Source of the DNA: Candidatus Latescibacterota bacterium
GTDB lineage: Bacteria; Latescibacterota; UBA2968; UBA8231
Direction of reading: 5' to 3'
Length of the DNA stretch: 5,333 nucleotides
Assembly: GCA_003529325.1 (NCBI GenBank)
Contig: DPVW01000337.1
Coordinates: 530 to 5,862 of the forward strand
Numbering within the stretch: the first letter of the stretch is position 1; each line of letters opens with the position of its first letter. The notes below the pieces were generated by a model. It saw only the letters and a program-made list of their open reading frames with translations, was not told where the DNA came from and ran no database searches. A program made the position numbers and the translations under genes. Of this stretch, positions 1 through 5,333 are shown piece by piece.

Positions 1-80
1 GTCTCGGTTTTTCGTTGGCCCTCGGTGAGCAGGCCCTGGATCTGTCCGCGCAGGGCGTGGTAACTGGCTGGCGTCGTCAT
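1..80 (-). CDS. Partial CDS, N-terminus of an unidentified protein (runs off left edge)
   Basis: An ATG at 80-78 opens a frame that stays open to the window edge, giving 26 codons that begin MTTPASYHALRGQIQG and look helical. It starts 12 bases after the TAG of the preceding gene and is in the same frame as it. A GGAG lies directly before the ATG (84-81); that spacing is too tight for a good ribosome site, so translational coupling to the upstream stop is more likely. Third codon positions are mostly G or C, as in the neighbouring genes, which supports coding. It would be the fourth gene of the minus-strand operon. The family is not recognised; the short helical start is too little to assign. 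The open frame is short enough to arise by chance, so confidence is moderate. Confidence 0.5.
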   Translation of the reverse strand, partial: MTTPASYHALRGQIQGLLTEGQRKTE

Positions 81-92
81 CTCCAGGCGAGC

Positions 93-1262
93 CTACGTGC
101 GCCAGTAGGTGGACTCGGCGGTGGGTTGGTAGGATATGCGCAGATGCGGCGTGTTGATGCGGGCACCGTCCTGGTGCCGGCTGGTGACAGCAGCCTCGGT
201 GAGACCTGTGGTCAGCAGTGTCCGTTCGATGGGGTAGGTCGCTTTGCCGGTGACGAACATTTCCTCCACGTGACGACTCAATGGGGAGAAGAAATTCGCC
301 AGTGTGCCCATAGGCAGGTAGATGTTGGTCGACAGGGGCTTGGGCTCACCAGCGATGTGGGCGGCGAAGTTGAAGTCGCCCACCAGGCCATTGCCGGCGA
401 TGACGGAGCAACGCAGGCCGTCGTTGTGCTCGTAGACGTAGGCCCACGGATCCTTCATCAGCGACTTCATTTCATCGATGGTGGGGAACACGTTGTTGAA
501 GCCCGGGCGCGCCGAGGTCAGACTATGGCTGCGACTGAGGCAGGTTTCGAACAGTCGCTGTGACCAGAGGCCTTCGGAGTGGGCCTTCCAGAAGGTGTCG
601 CCGCGATAGGCCTGCACCCATTTGATGCCCGTCTCACCCCCATGACGTCGTTCGACCATGGACTGCACGGTCTCGAAGGCGTGGAAATCGCCGCCGTCGA
701 GCCAGCTGCCACAGACACACATGGCCTCTTCGATCTGGGCGTTGCGTGGCATCTCGACGTCGGGCACACGCCAGGTGACGGGTAAGGAAGAGCCGGCCAT
801 GAAGGGGAAGTCGAGTTCACGCGACGACTGGTACATCTCCAGGGCCCAGTCCCATTTCCAGGACAGATGTTTGTCGTTGAAGACGGGCACACTGCGCCCA
901 CAGGTGCGAAAGACGGACTCCATCTGTTTGAAGAATTCGTATCGTGGCCACAGGGTCTGGCCCTTGTCGTTGGCGGGGTAGTCGCCGTGTTCGGCGATGA
1001 GCAGCACACCGTCGACGGCCAGGTCACTGCCACCGAGTGTCAGCGACTCAGCGATGGTGGGATAGAGTGTCAGTCCGGGGAATCGAGTCTCACGTTCGTG
1101 GCTCACATCGTCATCACCGACCTGGTCGACATACATGGAGACCACATCCACCGGCGGGCGGTGATGGGCGCCATTCCAACCGTAGCCGTCGAGAAATCGG
1201 TCGACGATGTGCTGGGCATGGGCGTGTTTGCGATAGATGGAGACGAGGGCGGCGATTTTCAA
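93..1262 (-). CDS. Conserved protein of unknown function, divergent Gfo/Idh/MocA-like core
   Basis: A 389-residue protein with no signal peptide or membrane segment, so probably cytoplasmic. The start is a TTG at 1262-1260; the first in-frame Met after it is residue 43, which would delete a hydrophobic N-terminal beta strand (IAALVSIY, residues 3-10). A GAGGTG lies at 1278-1273, 10 bases upstream. Its first four bases overlap the methyltransferase stop (TTGA), indicating coupling. I recall similar proteins annotated only as hypothetical in Planctomycetes-like genomes. The order of elements parallels Gfo/Idh/MocA oxidoreductases: a strand VDGVLLIAEHGDYP (83-96), then SVPVFNDKH (124-132) where those enzymes have an EKP motif with a key lysine (here Lys131), then a helix and FPFMAGSSLPV (152-162), then DFHAFETVQSMVERR (192-206). 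However, the GxGxxG dinucleotide loop expected after strand 1 is absent, so NAD(P) binding is doubtful. The fold assignment is inference, and the catalytic function is unknown. Confidence 0.88.
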   Translation of the reverse strand: MKIAALVSIYRKHAHAQHIVDRFLDGYGWNGAHHRPPVDVVSMYVDQVGDDDVSHERETRFPGLTLYPTIAESLTLGGSDLAVDGVLLIAEHGDYPANDKGQTLWPRYEFFKQMESVFRTCGRSVPVFNDKHLSWKWDWALEMYQSSRELDFPFMAGSSLPVTWRVPDVEMPRNAQIEEAMCVCGSWLDGGDFHAFETVQSMVERRHGGETGIKWVQAYRGDTFWKAHSEGLWSQRLFETCLSRSHSLTSARPGFNNVFPTIDEMKSLMKDPWAYVYEHNDGLRCSVIAGNGLVGDFNFAAHIAGEPKPLSTNIYLPMGTLANFFSPLSRHVEEMFVTGKATYPIERTLLTTGLTEAAVTSRHQDGARINTPHLRISYQPTAESTYWRT

Positions 1263-1846
1263 AGCAGCCGGCCACCTCGATAGGCCTCCACACCCCGCGC
1301 GACGCTGTGCAACAACAGGCAGGCTTCGTCCGAGCCCCAGATCTTTATCAATTCCAGCATCGTGCTTTCCTCCCCATCCCAGGGAAAACCGAAGACGATG
1401 TCGAAGTCATCGAGGGCATACCCAAGTTCCGGGTATGCGGACGGGGCGTCGCCTATTGTAGCCAAGCGCGGATCTTCGCCTTCGGCTTTGCGGAAGTCTG
1501 TGGGCAGAAAGCTGCCCCTGACGAAGCGGGCGTCGGAACCGAATCGTTCTGCAAGGTCACGGGAGACGCGGACGAGCTCGTCATCGAGTTCGATGCCGTA
1601 TGACTCGTAGCCCAACATGTCGGCCATGATAGCGATCACGCCTGTCGCCGATCCCAACTCCAGAAAGCGCAGACCGGGAGCGCGTCGCTCGATCAGGGCC
1701 TGCTGCACGACAGCGTAATCGGCGGCGACAAAGGGATGCCAGGTGTCCTGACGCACCTCCATGTCGAAGCGAGTCCACAACTCCCAGCCTTCTTCGCAGA
1801 GGGCATCCAGGCGTTGCTGCAACTCGCGGTCGAGGTCTGCACTCAT
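1259..1846 (-). CDS. Class I SAM-dependent methyltransferase (small)
   Basis: A 195-residue protein with a Rossmann-type SAM-binding core. Motif I is FLELGSATGV (61-70), the glycine-rich loop that holds SAM. Motif II is YGIELDDEL (83-91), with Glu86 placed to bind the ribose hydroxyls. A strand with FVRGSF (108-113) follows. The motif IV region is DFDIVFGFPWDGEE (147-160), with an unusual GFPW in place of the common NPPY or DPP-type residues. The protein ends soon after the next strand (ACLLLHS, 175-181), so it lacks the extra C-terminal substrate lid of many methyltransferases. The target (small molecule, sugar or protein) cannot be told. Its ATG lies 2 bases after the fucosidase stop, and its own stop overlaps the next start by 4 bases, so it sits mid-operon. 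Its ribosome site is weak (GAAG about 10 bases upstream, inside the preceding gene), so it probably depends on coupling. Confidence 0.88.
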   Translation of the reverse strand: MSADLDRELQQRLDALCEEGWELWTRFDMEVRQDTWHPFVAADYAVVQQALIERRAPGLRFLELGSATGVIAIMADMLGYESYGIELDDELVRVSRDLAERFGSDARFVRGSFLPTDFRKAEGEDPRLATIGDAPSAYPELGYALDDFDIVFGFPWDGEESTMLELIKIWGSDEACLLLHSVARGVEAYRGGRLL

Positions 1847-1848
1847 TC

Positions 1849-3084
1849 TCAGCGCACTTCTGCTACGCGCACGACCCGATCGACTCCGTATGGGTAGCCG
1901 GTGGCATCGATGCAGAGCAGGCCTGAATCGCCGTCGTGGGTGTATGCGAGTTCTTCGTCATTGTCGAGCCAGTGAATGGCGGCAACGGACCGCCTGACAC
2001 CGGTGAAGCCGCGAGGACCGGCGCCACCACTACCGGTCGTCACATGGGCATCACCGCCGACGGAGAGATTGTGCACGAAAAGATAGAGGCGACCGTCGGC
2101 TTCGAGAGCAAAGTCGGCTCCCGTGCCTCGCACGGCACTCGGTTTGCCGCCATAGATGATCTGCTCCTGTCCCGCGATCCACTCACCGACACGACGCAGT
2201 GTGGCGGACTCGTAGTCGGGGATGGCGCCGCCGGCGGTGGGGCCGACGTTGAGCAGGTAGTTGGCGCCGACCTTCCGGCAGGCGCACAGATTCTCGATGA
2301 TCTGTGGTGGTGACATGTAGTTGAAATCTTCGGCGCCGATGCCCCAATGGCGGTTGAAGGTCTGACACATCTCGGCGGCGATATACTTGTCCATGCCGTC
2401 GCGGTCCATCGGTGTCGGTCGCCCCTGCTCGAAGGTGACGGAGTCGATTTCGGGATGGCCCACACTGCCTTTGGCACCCAGGCCGGTGTTGTTGATGATC
2501 ATCGCCTCGGGCTGATGTTTGCGGATCATCCCATAAAGACGGTCCTCTTTCCAGTCGGCGTCCGGTTTGCTCCAATTGCCGTCGAACCACAGACCACCGA
2601 TGTCGCCATACTGGGTACAAAGGACCTCCACCGACTGATGCAGGTAGTCGAGATAGGCGTCGAAGTCGTCGTTGAAGCTGGGCTGGAACCAGTCCAGGGT
2701 CGTGTGGTAGAACAGGGGAAGAATGCCCTCGGCGTGGCAGCCTTCGATCAGTTCGGCGACCAGGTCGCGTCCGGCGGGGCTGTGGGGGGCGTCGTGTTCA
2801 CTGAGGCCGCGTGTGTCGTAGAGGGAGAAGCCATCGTGATGTCGACTGGTGAGGGTAATGTATTTCATCCCCGATTCTCTGGCGATGCGGGCGATGGCAC
2901 GGCCGTCGAACCCGTCGGCAGTAAACCGATCCTTCAGCTTCGCATACTCCTCCATCGGGATTTTGCGCAGGTGCTGGACCCATTCCCCCTGGCCGAGTTG
3001 TGCGTACAATCCCCAATGGATGAACATGCCGTAGCCCATCTGTTCGAAGCGGGCAACGCGGGGTTCAGGGCTGGGGACAGCCAT
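1849..3084 (-). CDS. Glycoside hydrolase family 29 protein (alpha-L-fucosidase type)
   Basis: The 411-residue product should hydrolyse alpha-L-fucosides by a retaining mechanism. GH29 landmarks appear in order: GYGMFIHWGLYA (17-28), ITLTSRHHDGFSLYDT (76-91) with the active-site His pair 82-83, GGLWFDGNW (163-171) with Asp168 as the predicted nucleophile, HWGIG (246-250) near the usual tryptophan-glycine site, and NYLLNVGPTAGGAIP (275-289). The last 100 or so residues look like a small beta domain. The general acid/base is poorly conserved in GH29; Glu219 in VTFEQG (216-221) is a candidate. No signal peptide is visible, so the enzyme is predicted to be cytoplasmic and to act on imported small glycosides. 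The start at 3084 is chosen because AAAGGA (3096-3091) lies 6 bases upstream; an earlier in-frame ATG at 3201 would run through the promoter region into the divergent gene and adds a basic, non-homologous stretch. First gene of the operon. Other GH29 substrates are possible. Confidence 0.93.
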   Translation of the reverse strand: MAVPSPEPRVARFEQMGYGMFIHWGLYAQLGQGEWVQHLRKIPMEEYAKLKDRFTADGFDGRAIARIARESGMKYITLTSRHHDGFSLYDTRGLSEHDAPHSPAGRDLVAELIEGCHAEGILPLFYHTTLDWFQPSFNDDFDAYLDYLHQSVEVLCTQYGDIGGLWFDGNWSKPDADWKEDRLYGMIRKHQPEAMIINNTGLGAKGSVGHPEIDSVTFEQGRPTPMDRDGMDKYIAAEMCQTFNRHWGIGAEDFNYMSPPQIIENLCACRKVGANYLLNVGPTAGGAIPDYESATLRRVGEWIAGQEQIIYGGKPSAVRGTGADFALEADGRLYLFVHNLSVGGDAHVTTGSGGAGPRGFTGVRRSVAAIHWLDNDEELAYTHDGDSGLLCIDATGYPYGVDRVVRVAEVR

Positions 3085-3150
3085 GATGGATCCTTTCAGC
3101 TTGGGTCGGCAAGGCGGGTGGGCGCGACGCACGGTTACCACGCACCCCTT

Positions 3151-3181
3151 ATTATATCGATTTTTCCCCACCCTCTGTCGA
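3151..3181 (-). promoter_or_regulatory. Candidate sigma-70-type promoter for the fucosidase operon
   Basis: Read on the minus strand, TCGACA (3181-3176, five of six matches to TTGACA) is followed after 19 bases by an exact TATAAT (3156-3151). The spacer is longer than the ideal 17. Transcription would begin near 3144, leaving a leader of about 60 bases before the ATG at 3084. This location also argues against the longer fucosidase start at 3201. The -10 box is convincing and the -35 box less so. Confidence 0.5.
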
Positions 3182-3186
3182 GGAGG
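3181..3186 (+). promoter_or_regulatory. Strong ribosome binding site fixing a TTG start
   Basis: AGGAGG is a complete Shine-Dalgarno core, preceded by another G at 3180. It stands 5 bases before the TTG at 3192. No ATG or better-placed GTG is available near it, so it decides the start of the first dioxygenase. Confidence 0.85.
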
Positions 3187-3191
3187 ACTTC

Positions 3192-4004
3192 TTGCGTCCA
3201 CCCGCCGCCAGTGCCACGCGCCGGCTCACCGAAACCGAGAAGGTGCAATTCCGCGATCGTGGTTACATCAAAAATCTGCCCGCCTTCGAGGCAGCGGCGG
3301 TAGCCGAACTTCAGCAACGCTTCGATGATCTCTGGAGCCTGTTGCCAGAGGGCACCGACATCAACAAGGTGAATTGCTGGCACAAGGCCAACCGCTGGGT
3401 CTATGATCTGTGTGCGACGCCGGCGATCCTCGACTATGTGGAGGATCTCATCGGCGAGGACATGTTTCTCTGGGGCTGCCAGTTCTTCTGCAAGTTGCCC
3501 GGGGGCGTGAGTACCGATGTCCCCTGGCACCAGGACGCCCAGTACTGGCCGCTGGCACCAAAGGAGACGGTTACCGTCTGGCTGGCGCTGTACGATACCG
3601 ACGACAACAATGGCGCCATGCGTGTCGTTGCCGGCAGTCATCGTACGGGACTGCAGGAGCATGGCCTCGTGGAGGGGGACAAGTATGTGCTGGCTCAGTC
3701 CATCGATGAGAGCAAGTTTGACGCCGCCGACATCGTCACCATCGACCTGCAGGCGGGGCAGATGTCACTGCACGACGACGGCCTCATTCACGGCTCGGGG
3801 CCAAGCACGTCGGGGCAACGCCGGGTGGGGCTGACGATGCGTCTGGCGCCGACCAGGGTCCAGTGCGACCTGTCCGAGTGGCCCAATTTCGAGGCCTATC
3901 TCATGCGTGGGCGGGATGCCTACGATCACAATCCGCAGGGCAAGGTGCCCACAGCAGATGAGGTGCCGACGAAGATGTTCCCCCTGTCATCTGAATTCGC
4001 TTGA
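3192..4004 (+). CDS. Phytanoyl-CoA dioxygenase (PhyH) family Fe(II)/2-oxoglutarate oxygenase 1
   Basis: A 270-residue cytoplasmic protein of the PhyH family, which typically couples decarboxylation of 2-oxoglutarate to hydroxylation of an organic substrate at a non-haem iron. The iron triad is visible: His113 and Asp115 in PWHQDAQYW (111-119) and distal His200 in LIHGSGPS (198-205). Arg211, 11 residues after the distal His, is placed to bind the 2-oxoglutarate carboxylate, the same spacing as in human PHYH. Because the aspartate is intact, this should be a hydroxylase and not a halogenase of the SyrB2 type, which has alanine there. The N-terminal LTETEKVQFRDRGYI (12-26) is the usual family opening. 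It starts at a TTG with an excellent ribosome site; the next in-frame Met is residue 91. The stop overlaps the ribosome site of the downstream DUF2277 gene, so the two are likely co-translated. The substrate is unknown; phytanoyl-CoA itself is not implied. Confidence 0.93.
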   Translation: MRPPAASATRRLTETEKVQFRDRGYIKNLPAFEAAAVAELQQRFDDLWSLLPEGTDINKVNCWHKANRWVYDLCATPAILDYVEDLIGEDMFLWGCQFFCKLPGGVSTDVPWHQDAQYWPLAPKETVTVWLALYDTDDNNGAMRVVAGSHRTGLQEHGLVEGDKYVLAQSIDESKFDAADIVTIDLQAGQMSLHDDGLIHGSGPSTSGQRRVGLTMRLAPTRVQCDLSEWPNFEAYLMRGRDAYDHNPQGKVPTADEVPTKMFPLSSEFA

Positions 4005-4014
4005 GGAGTCTGAT

Positions 4015-4285
4015 ATGTGCCGGAATATCCGACCGCTGTATAACTTTGCGCCGCCGGCGACGGAGGACGAGGTGCGCTCCTCCGCCGTGCAATTTCCGCA
4101 AGGTGAGCGGTTTTCCGCAACCTTCGGCGGCCAATGAGGCCGCATTTGAGCGCGCCATCGACGCGATCGCTGCCAATACCCGGGTATTGATGGAGGAGCT
4201 GGTCACGGCCGCGCCGAAACGGGATCGCGAGGTCGAGACGGCAAAAGCCAAAGCCAAGGCGGCGCTGCGTTACGCCAAGCGCTGA
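4015..4285 (+). pseudogene. DUF2277 family gene, interrupted by a frameshift
   Basis: The start MCRNIRPLYNFAPP is the highly characteristic opening of DUF2277 proteins, small proteins of about 90 residues with no known function. The ATG at 4015 has GAGGAG (4003-4008) upstream, overlapping the preceding stop. The frame is correct to Gln26-Phe27 (CAA TTT, 4090-4095), then goes out of frame and ends at a TGA at 4135. The rest of the family protein (RKVSGFPQPSAANEAAF onward, ending AKAKAALRYAKR) continues in another frame from 4097 to the TGA at 4283-4285. Where family members, as I recall them, read QFVRKVSGF, this sequence has only one base (4096) between Phe and Arg, so two bases of the Val codon appear to be missing. 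Restoring them gives 90 residues, the normal length. No slippery heptamer or usable restart was seen. This may be a real mutation or a sequencing or assembly error. Confidence 0.85.
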
Positions 4286-4314
4286 TTGACCCCCACTTCC
4301 CGTCCCGGTATACT
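4286..4314 (+). promoter_or_regulatory. Near-consensus sigma-70-type promoter for the second dioxygenase
   Basis: TTGACC (4286-4291) and TATACT (4309-4314) are separated by exactly 17 bases, and each matches consensus at five of six positions. It begins on the base right after the DUF2277 stop. Transcription would start near 4321, giving a leader of under 20 bases that consists mostly of the ribosome site. Independent expression of the downstream gene is therefore likely, on top of any readthrough, since no terminator hairpin lies between the genes. Confidence 0.7.
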
Positions 4315-4338
4315 CCGCTGCCAGGAGGAAAAGCGAGC

Positions 4339-5310
4339 ATGTCTACAGGACTCACAGCGCAGCAGATCGAGCAGTTCACGGAGCTCGGGTATCTGATGGT
4401 GCCTGATGTGTTTACCGATGACGAGATACAACCGCTGCGCGACGAGATTACCGACGTCATCGATGGCGCCGCCCGACGTATGCTGGCGGAGGGCAAGATC
4501 AGTCAGACCTGGGAACAGGAGCCCTTCGAGACACGGCTGACACGACTGTATAATGAGTGTGACGAGATCCTGCCGCCCATCGTCGGCCGTGCCGGGGGTG
4601 GACACAGTGGTCCCGCCTTCTTCGAGTTTATCAGCAACAAGAGTCTGCTCGCCAAGATCGGCTCTCTTGTTGGGCCCGAGATCATCGGGTCGTCGGTCTA
4701 TCGCATTCGCCCGAAGATGCCCGGTTATGCCAAGGGTGCGGTGCCCTGGCATCAGGACTCCGGCTATTTCAGCCCACATTGCGACAAGGATCTCATCGTT
4801 ACCTGTTGGATCCCATTGGTCGACACCTATCCGGAAAATGGCTGTCTGCAGGTGCTGCCCAAAGCGCACCGCGAAGGTGTCTCACGGCACTTCACCAATG
4901 GACCTGGTGGTTTTCTGGTGATCGAGGAGCAGGATCTGCCCGTGCCCGGCCCCGAAGCGGTGACCGTACCCGTGCCCGCCGGTGGGGTGTTGCTCATGAC
5001 GAATCTGACACCCCACTGTTCATCACAGCATGAAAAGGATGTCGTTCGATGGGCGGTGGACGTGCGTTATCAGTCGGCTGACGTACCAAACAATATTGGC
5101 GAGGTGCCAGCTGACTACTCAGAGGAGCGCCCAACCCACGAGATCGCCTGTTATCCACCGGAGGCGGACTTCGTCCTACAGAGTCCGGCGCAACCCGAGA
5201 TGGTCGTCGACTCGTGGCACGCATTCCATGAGATTCGTCAACGTTTCGAAAATGAGCGCCCTCCGGGGCCGCGGCGCGGTTGGGTGCCGGCGGAGACGGC
5301 ACAGGCTTGA
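4339..5310 (+). CDS. Phytanoyl-CoA dioxygenase (PhyH) family Fe(II)/2-oxoglutarate oxygenase 2
   Basis: A 323-residue PhyH-family oxygenase, probably cytoplasmic (no signal peptide or membrane segment). Iron ligands are His138 and Asp140 in PWHQDSGYF (136-144) and His226 in LTPHCSSQHEKD (223-234); Arg237, again 11 residues later, should hold 2-oxoglutarate. The N-terminal LTAQQIEQFTELGYLMVPDV (5-24) is the standard family opening. The middle region ENGCLQVLPKAHREG (166-180) matches the conserved NGxLxVxPGSH-type turn, here with AH in place of SH. It is clearly not a recent duplicate of the first dioxygenase: the two share little beyond the motifs, and this one is about 50 residues longer, with an insertion of about 24 residues before the HxD motif and a longer C-terminal tail. 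The ATG at 4339 is preceded by AGGAGGA (4323-4329), 9 bases upstream. It has its own promoter. The substrate cannot be inferred. Confidence 0.93.
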   Translation: MSTGLTAQQIEQFTELGYLMVPDVFTDDEIQPLRDEITDVIDGAARRMLAEGKISQTWEQEPFETRLTRLYNECDEILPPIVGRAGGGHSGPAFFEFISNKSLLAKIGSLVGPEIIGSSVYRIRPKMPGYAKGAVPWHQDSGYFSPHCDKDLIVTCWIPLVDTYPENGCLQVLPKAHREGVSRHFTNGPGGFLVIEEQDLPVPGPEAVTVPVPAGGVLLMTNLTPHCSSQHEKDVVRWAVDVRYQSADVPNNIGEVPADYSEERPTHEIACYPPEADFVLQSPAQPEMVVDSWHAFHEIRQRFENERPPGPRRGWVPAETAQA

Positions 5311-5333
5311 ATCGGCTTAACCGAACGCTACCA

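Larger units (their letters stand above)
3085..3191. promoter_or_regulatory. Divergent intergenic region with promoters for both directions
   Basis: This 107-bp gap is the only place from which the left operon (minus) and the first dioxygenase (plus) can be driven. Its one A/T-rich patch lies at 3149-3166 in otherwise GC-rich DNA. On the minus strand this patch holds an exact TATAAT. On the plus strand it reads TATTAT (3150-3155), which could serve the dioxygenase with a start near 3162 and a leader of about 30 bases, but no good -35 box stands 16-18 bases before it. The two candidate -10 boxes overlap, so the two directions may compete. A six-base direct repeat ACGCAC (3127-3132 and 3140-3145) flanks the small palindrome GGTTACC; it is a possible but unproven operator. 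Confidence 0.55.

Noticed and set aside
15..563. 182-codon open frame on the plus strand
   Set aside because: Antisense to the 389-residue protein and the partial leftmost gene; its composition looks like a GC-rich shadow frame and it has no recognisable domain.
3085..3201. 39-residue N-terminal extension of the fucosidase from an ATG at 3201
   Set aside because: It would span the A/T-rich promoter region and overlap the divergent dioxygenase start; the extension is basic and unlike a signal peptide, while the ATG at 3084 has a good ribosome site.
2347..3303. 318-codon open frame on the plus strand
   Set aside because: Lies antisense to the well-supported GH29 gene and crosses the intergenic region into the dioxygenase; no domain is recognisable and it conflicts with both flanking genes.
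3135..3662. 175-codon open frame on the minus strand
   Set aside because: Antisense to the first dioxygenase, whose iron-binding motifs prove the plus strand is coding here.
4090..4100. Programmed ribosomal frameshift in the DUF2277 gene
   Set aside because: There is no slippery heptamer, no obvious downstream structure and no internal Shine-Dalgarno; a two-base loss explains it better.
4286..4338. Terminator between the DUF2277 gene and the second dioxygenase
   Set aside because: No GC-rich hairpin followed by a T run is present; the stretch is accounted for by the promoter and ribosome site.
4270..4869. 199-codon open frame on the minus strand
   Set aside because: Antisense to the second dioxygenase and its promoter; no family features.
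5311..5333. Possible feature after the last gene
   Set aside because: Only 23 bases remain; no hairpin, ribosome site or start codon is visible.

Overview
The window is GC-rich bacterial DNA with densely packed genes and short gaps. Its gene content is a GH29 alpha-L-fucosidase-type hydrolase, two phytanoyl-CoA dioxygenase (PhyH) type oxygenases, a DUF2277 gene and a large conserved protein of unknown function. This is the kind of mix I associate with uncultured, often marine or sponge-associated lineages such as Poribacteria, Latescibacterota or Planctomycetes. That placement rests on family content only; the window has no rRNA or other phylogenetic marker. No mobile element, tRNA, rRNA or CRISPR array was seen.

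Layout. Positions 1-3084 form one minus-strand operon, read right to left. It contains a GH29 hydrolase (3084-1849), a small class I SAM-dependent methyltransferase (1846-1259), a 389-residue protein whose core resembles a degenerate Gfo/Idh/MocA oxidoreductase (1262-93), and the first 26 codons of a fourth gene running off the left edge (80-1). The junctions are a 2-bp gap, a 4-bp overlap (TTGA) and a 12-bp gap, so the genes are almost certainly co-transcribed and translationally coupled.

A 107-bp divergent intergenic region (3085-3191) separates this operon from a plus-strand group. It carries an exact TATAAT on the minus strand and the leaders of both sides. The plus-strand group is PhyH dioxygenase 1 (3192-4004), a DUF2277 gene broken by a frameshift (4015-4285), and PhyH dioxygenase 2 (4339-5310). 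The second dioxygenase has its own near-consensus sigma-70-type promoter at 4286-4314.

How they may work together (inference). A cytoplasmic fucosidase-like enzyme, a methyltransferase and an oxidoreductase-like protein in one coupled operon suggest processing of a methylated or fucosylated small glycoside or sugar. The divergently transcribed Fe(II)/2-oxoglutarate oxygenases may act on related or unrelated organic substrates. No substrate can be read from the sequence. The items most worth following up are the degenerate Gfo/Idh/MocA-like protein and its coupling to the methyltransferase, the frameshift in the DUF2277 gene, and the strong internal promoter.
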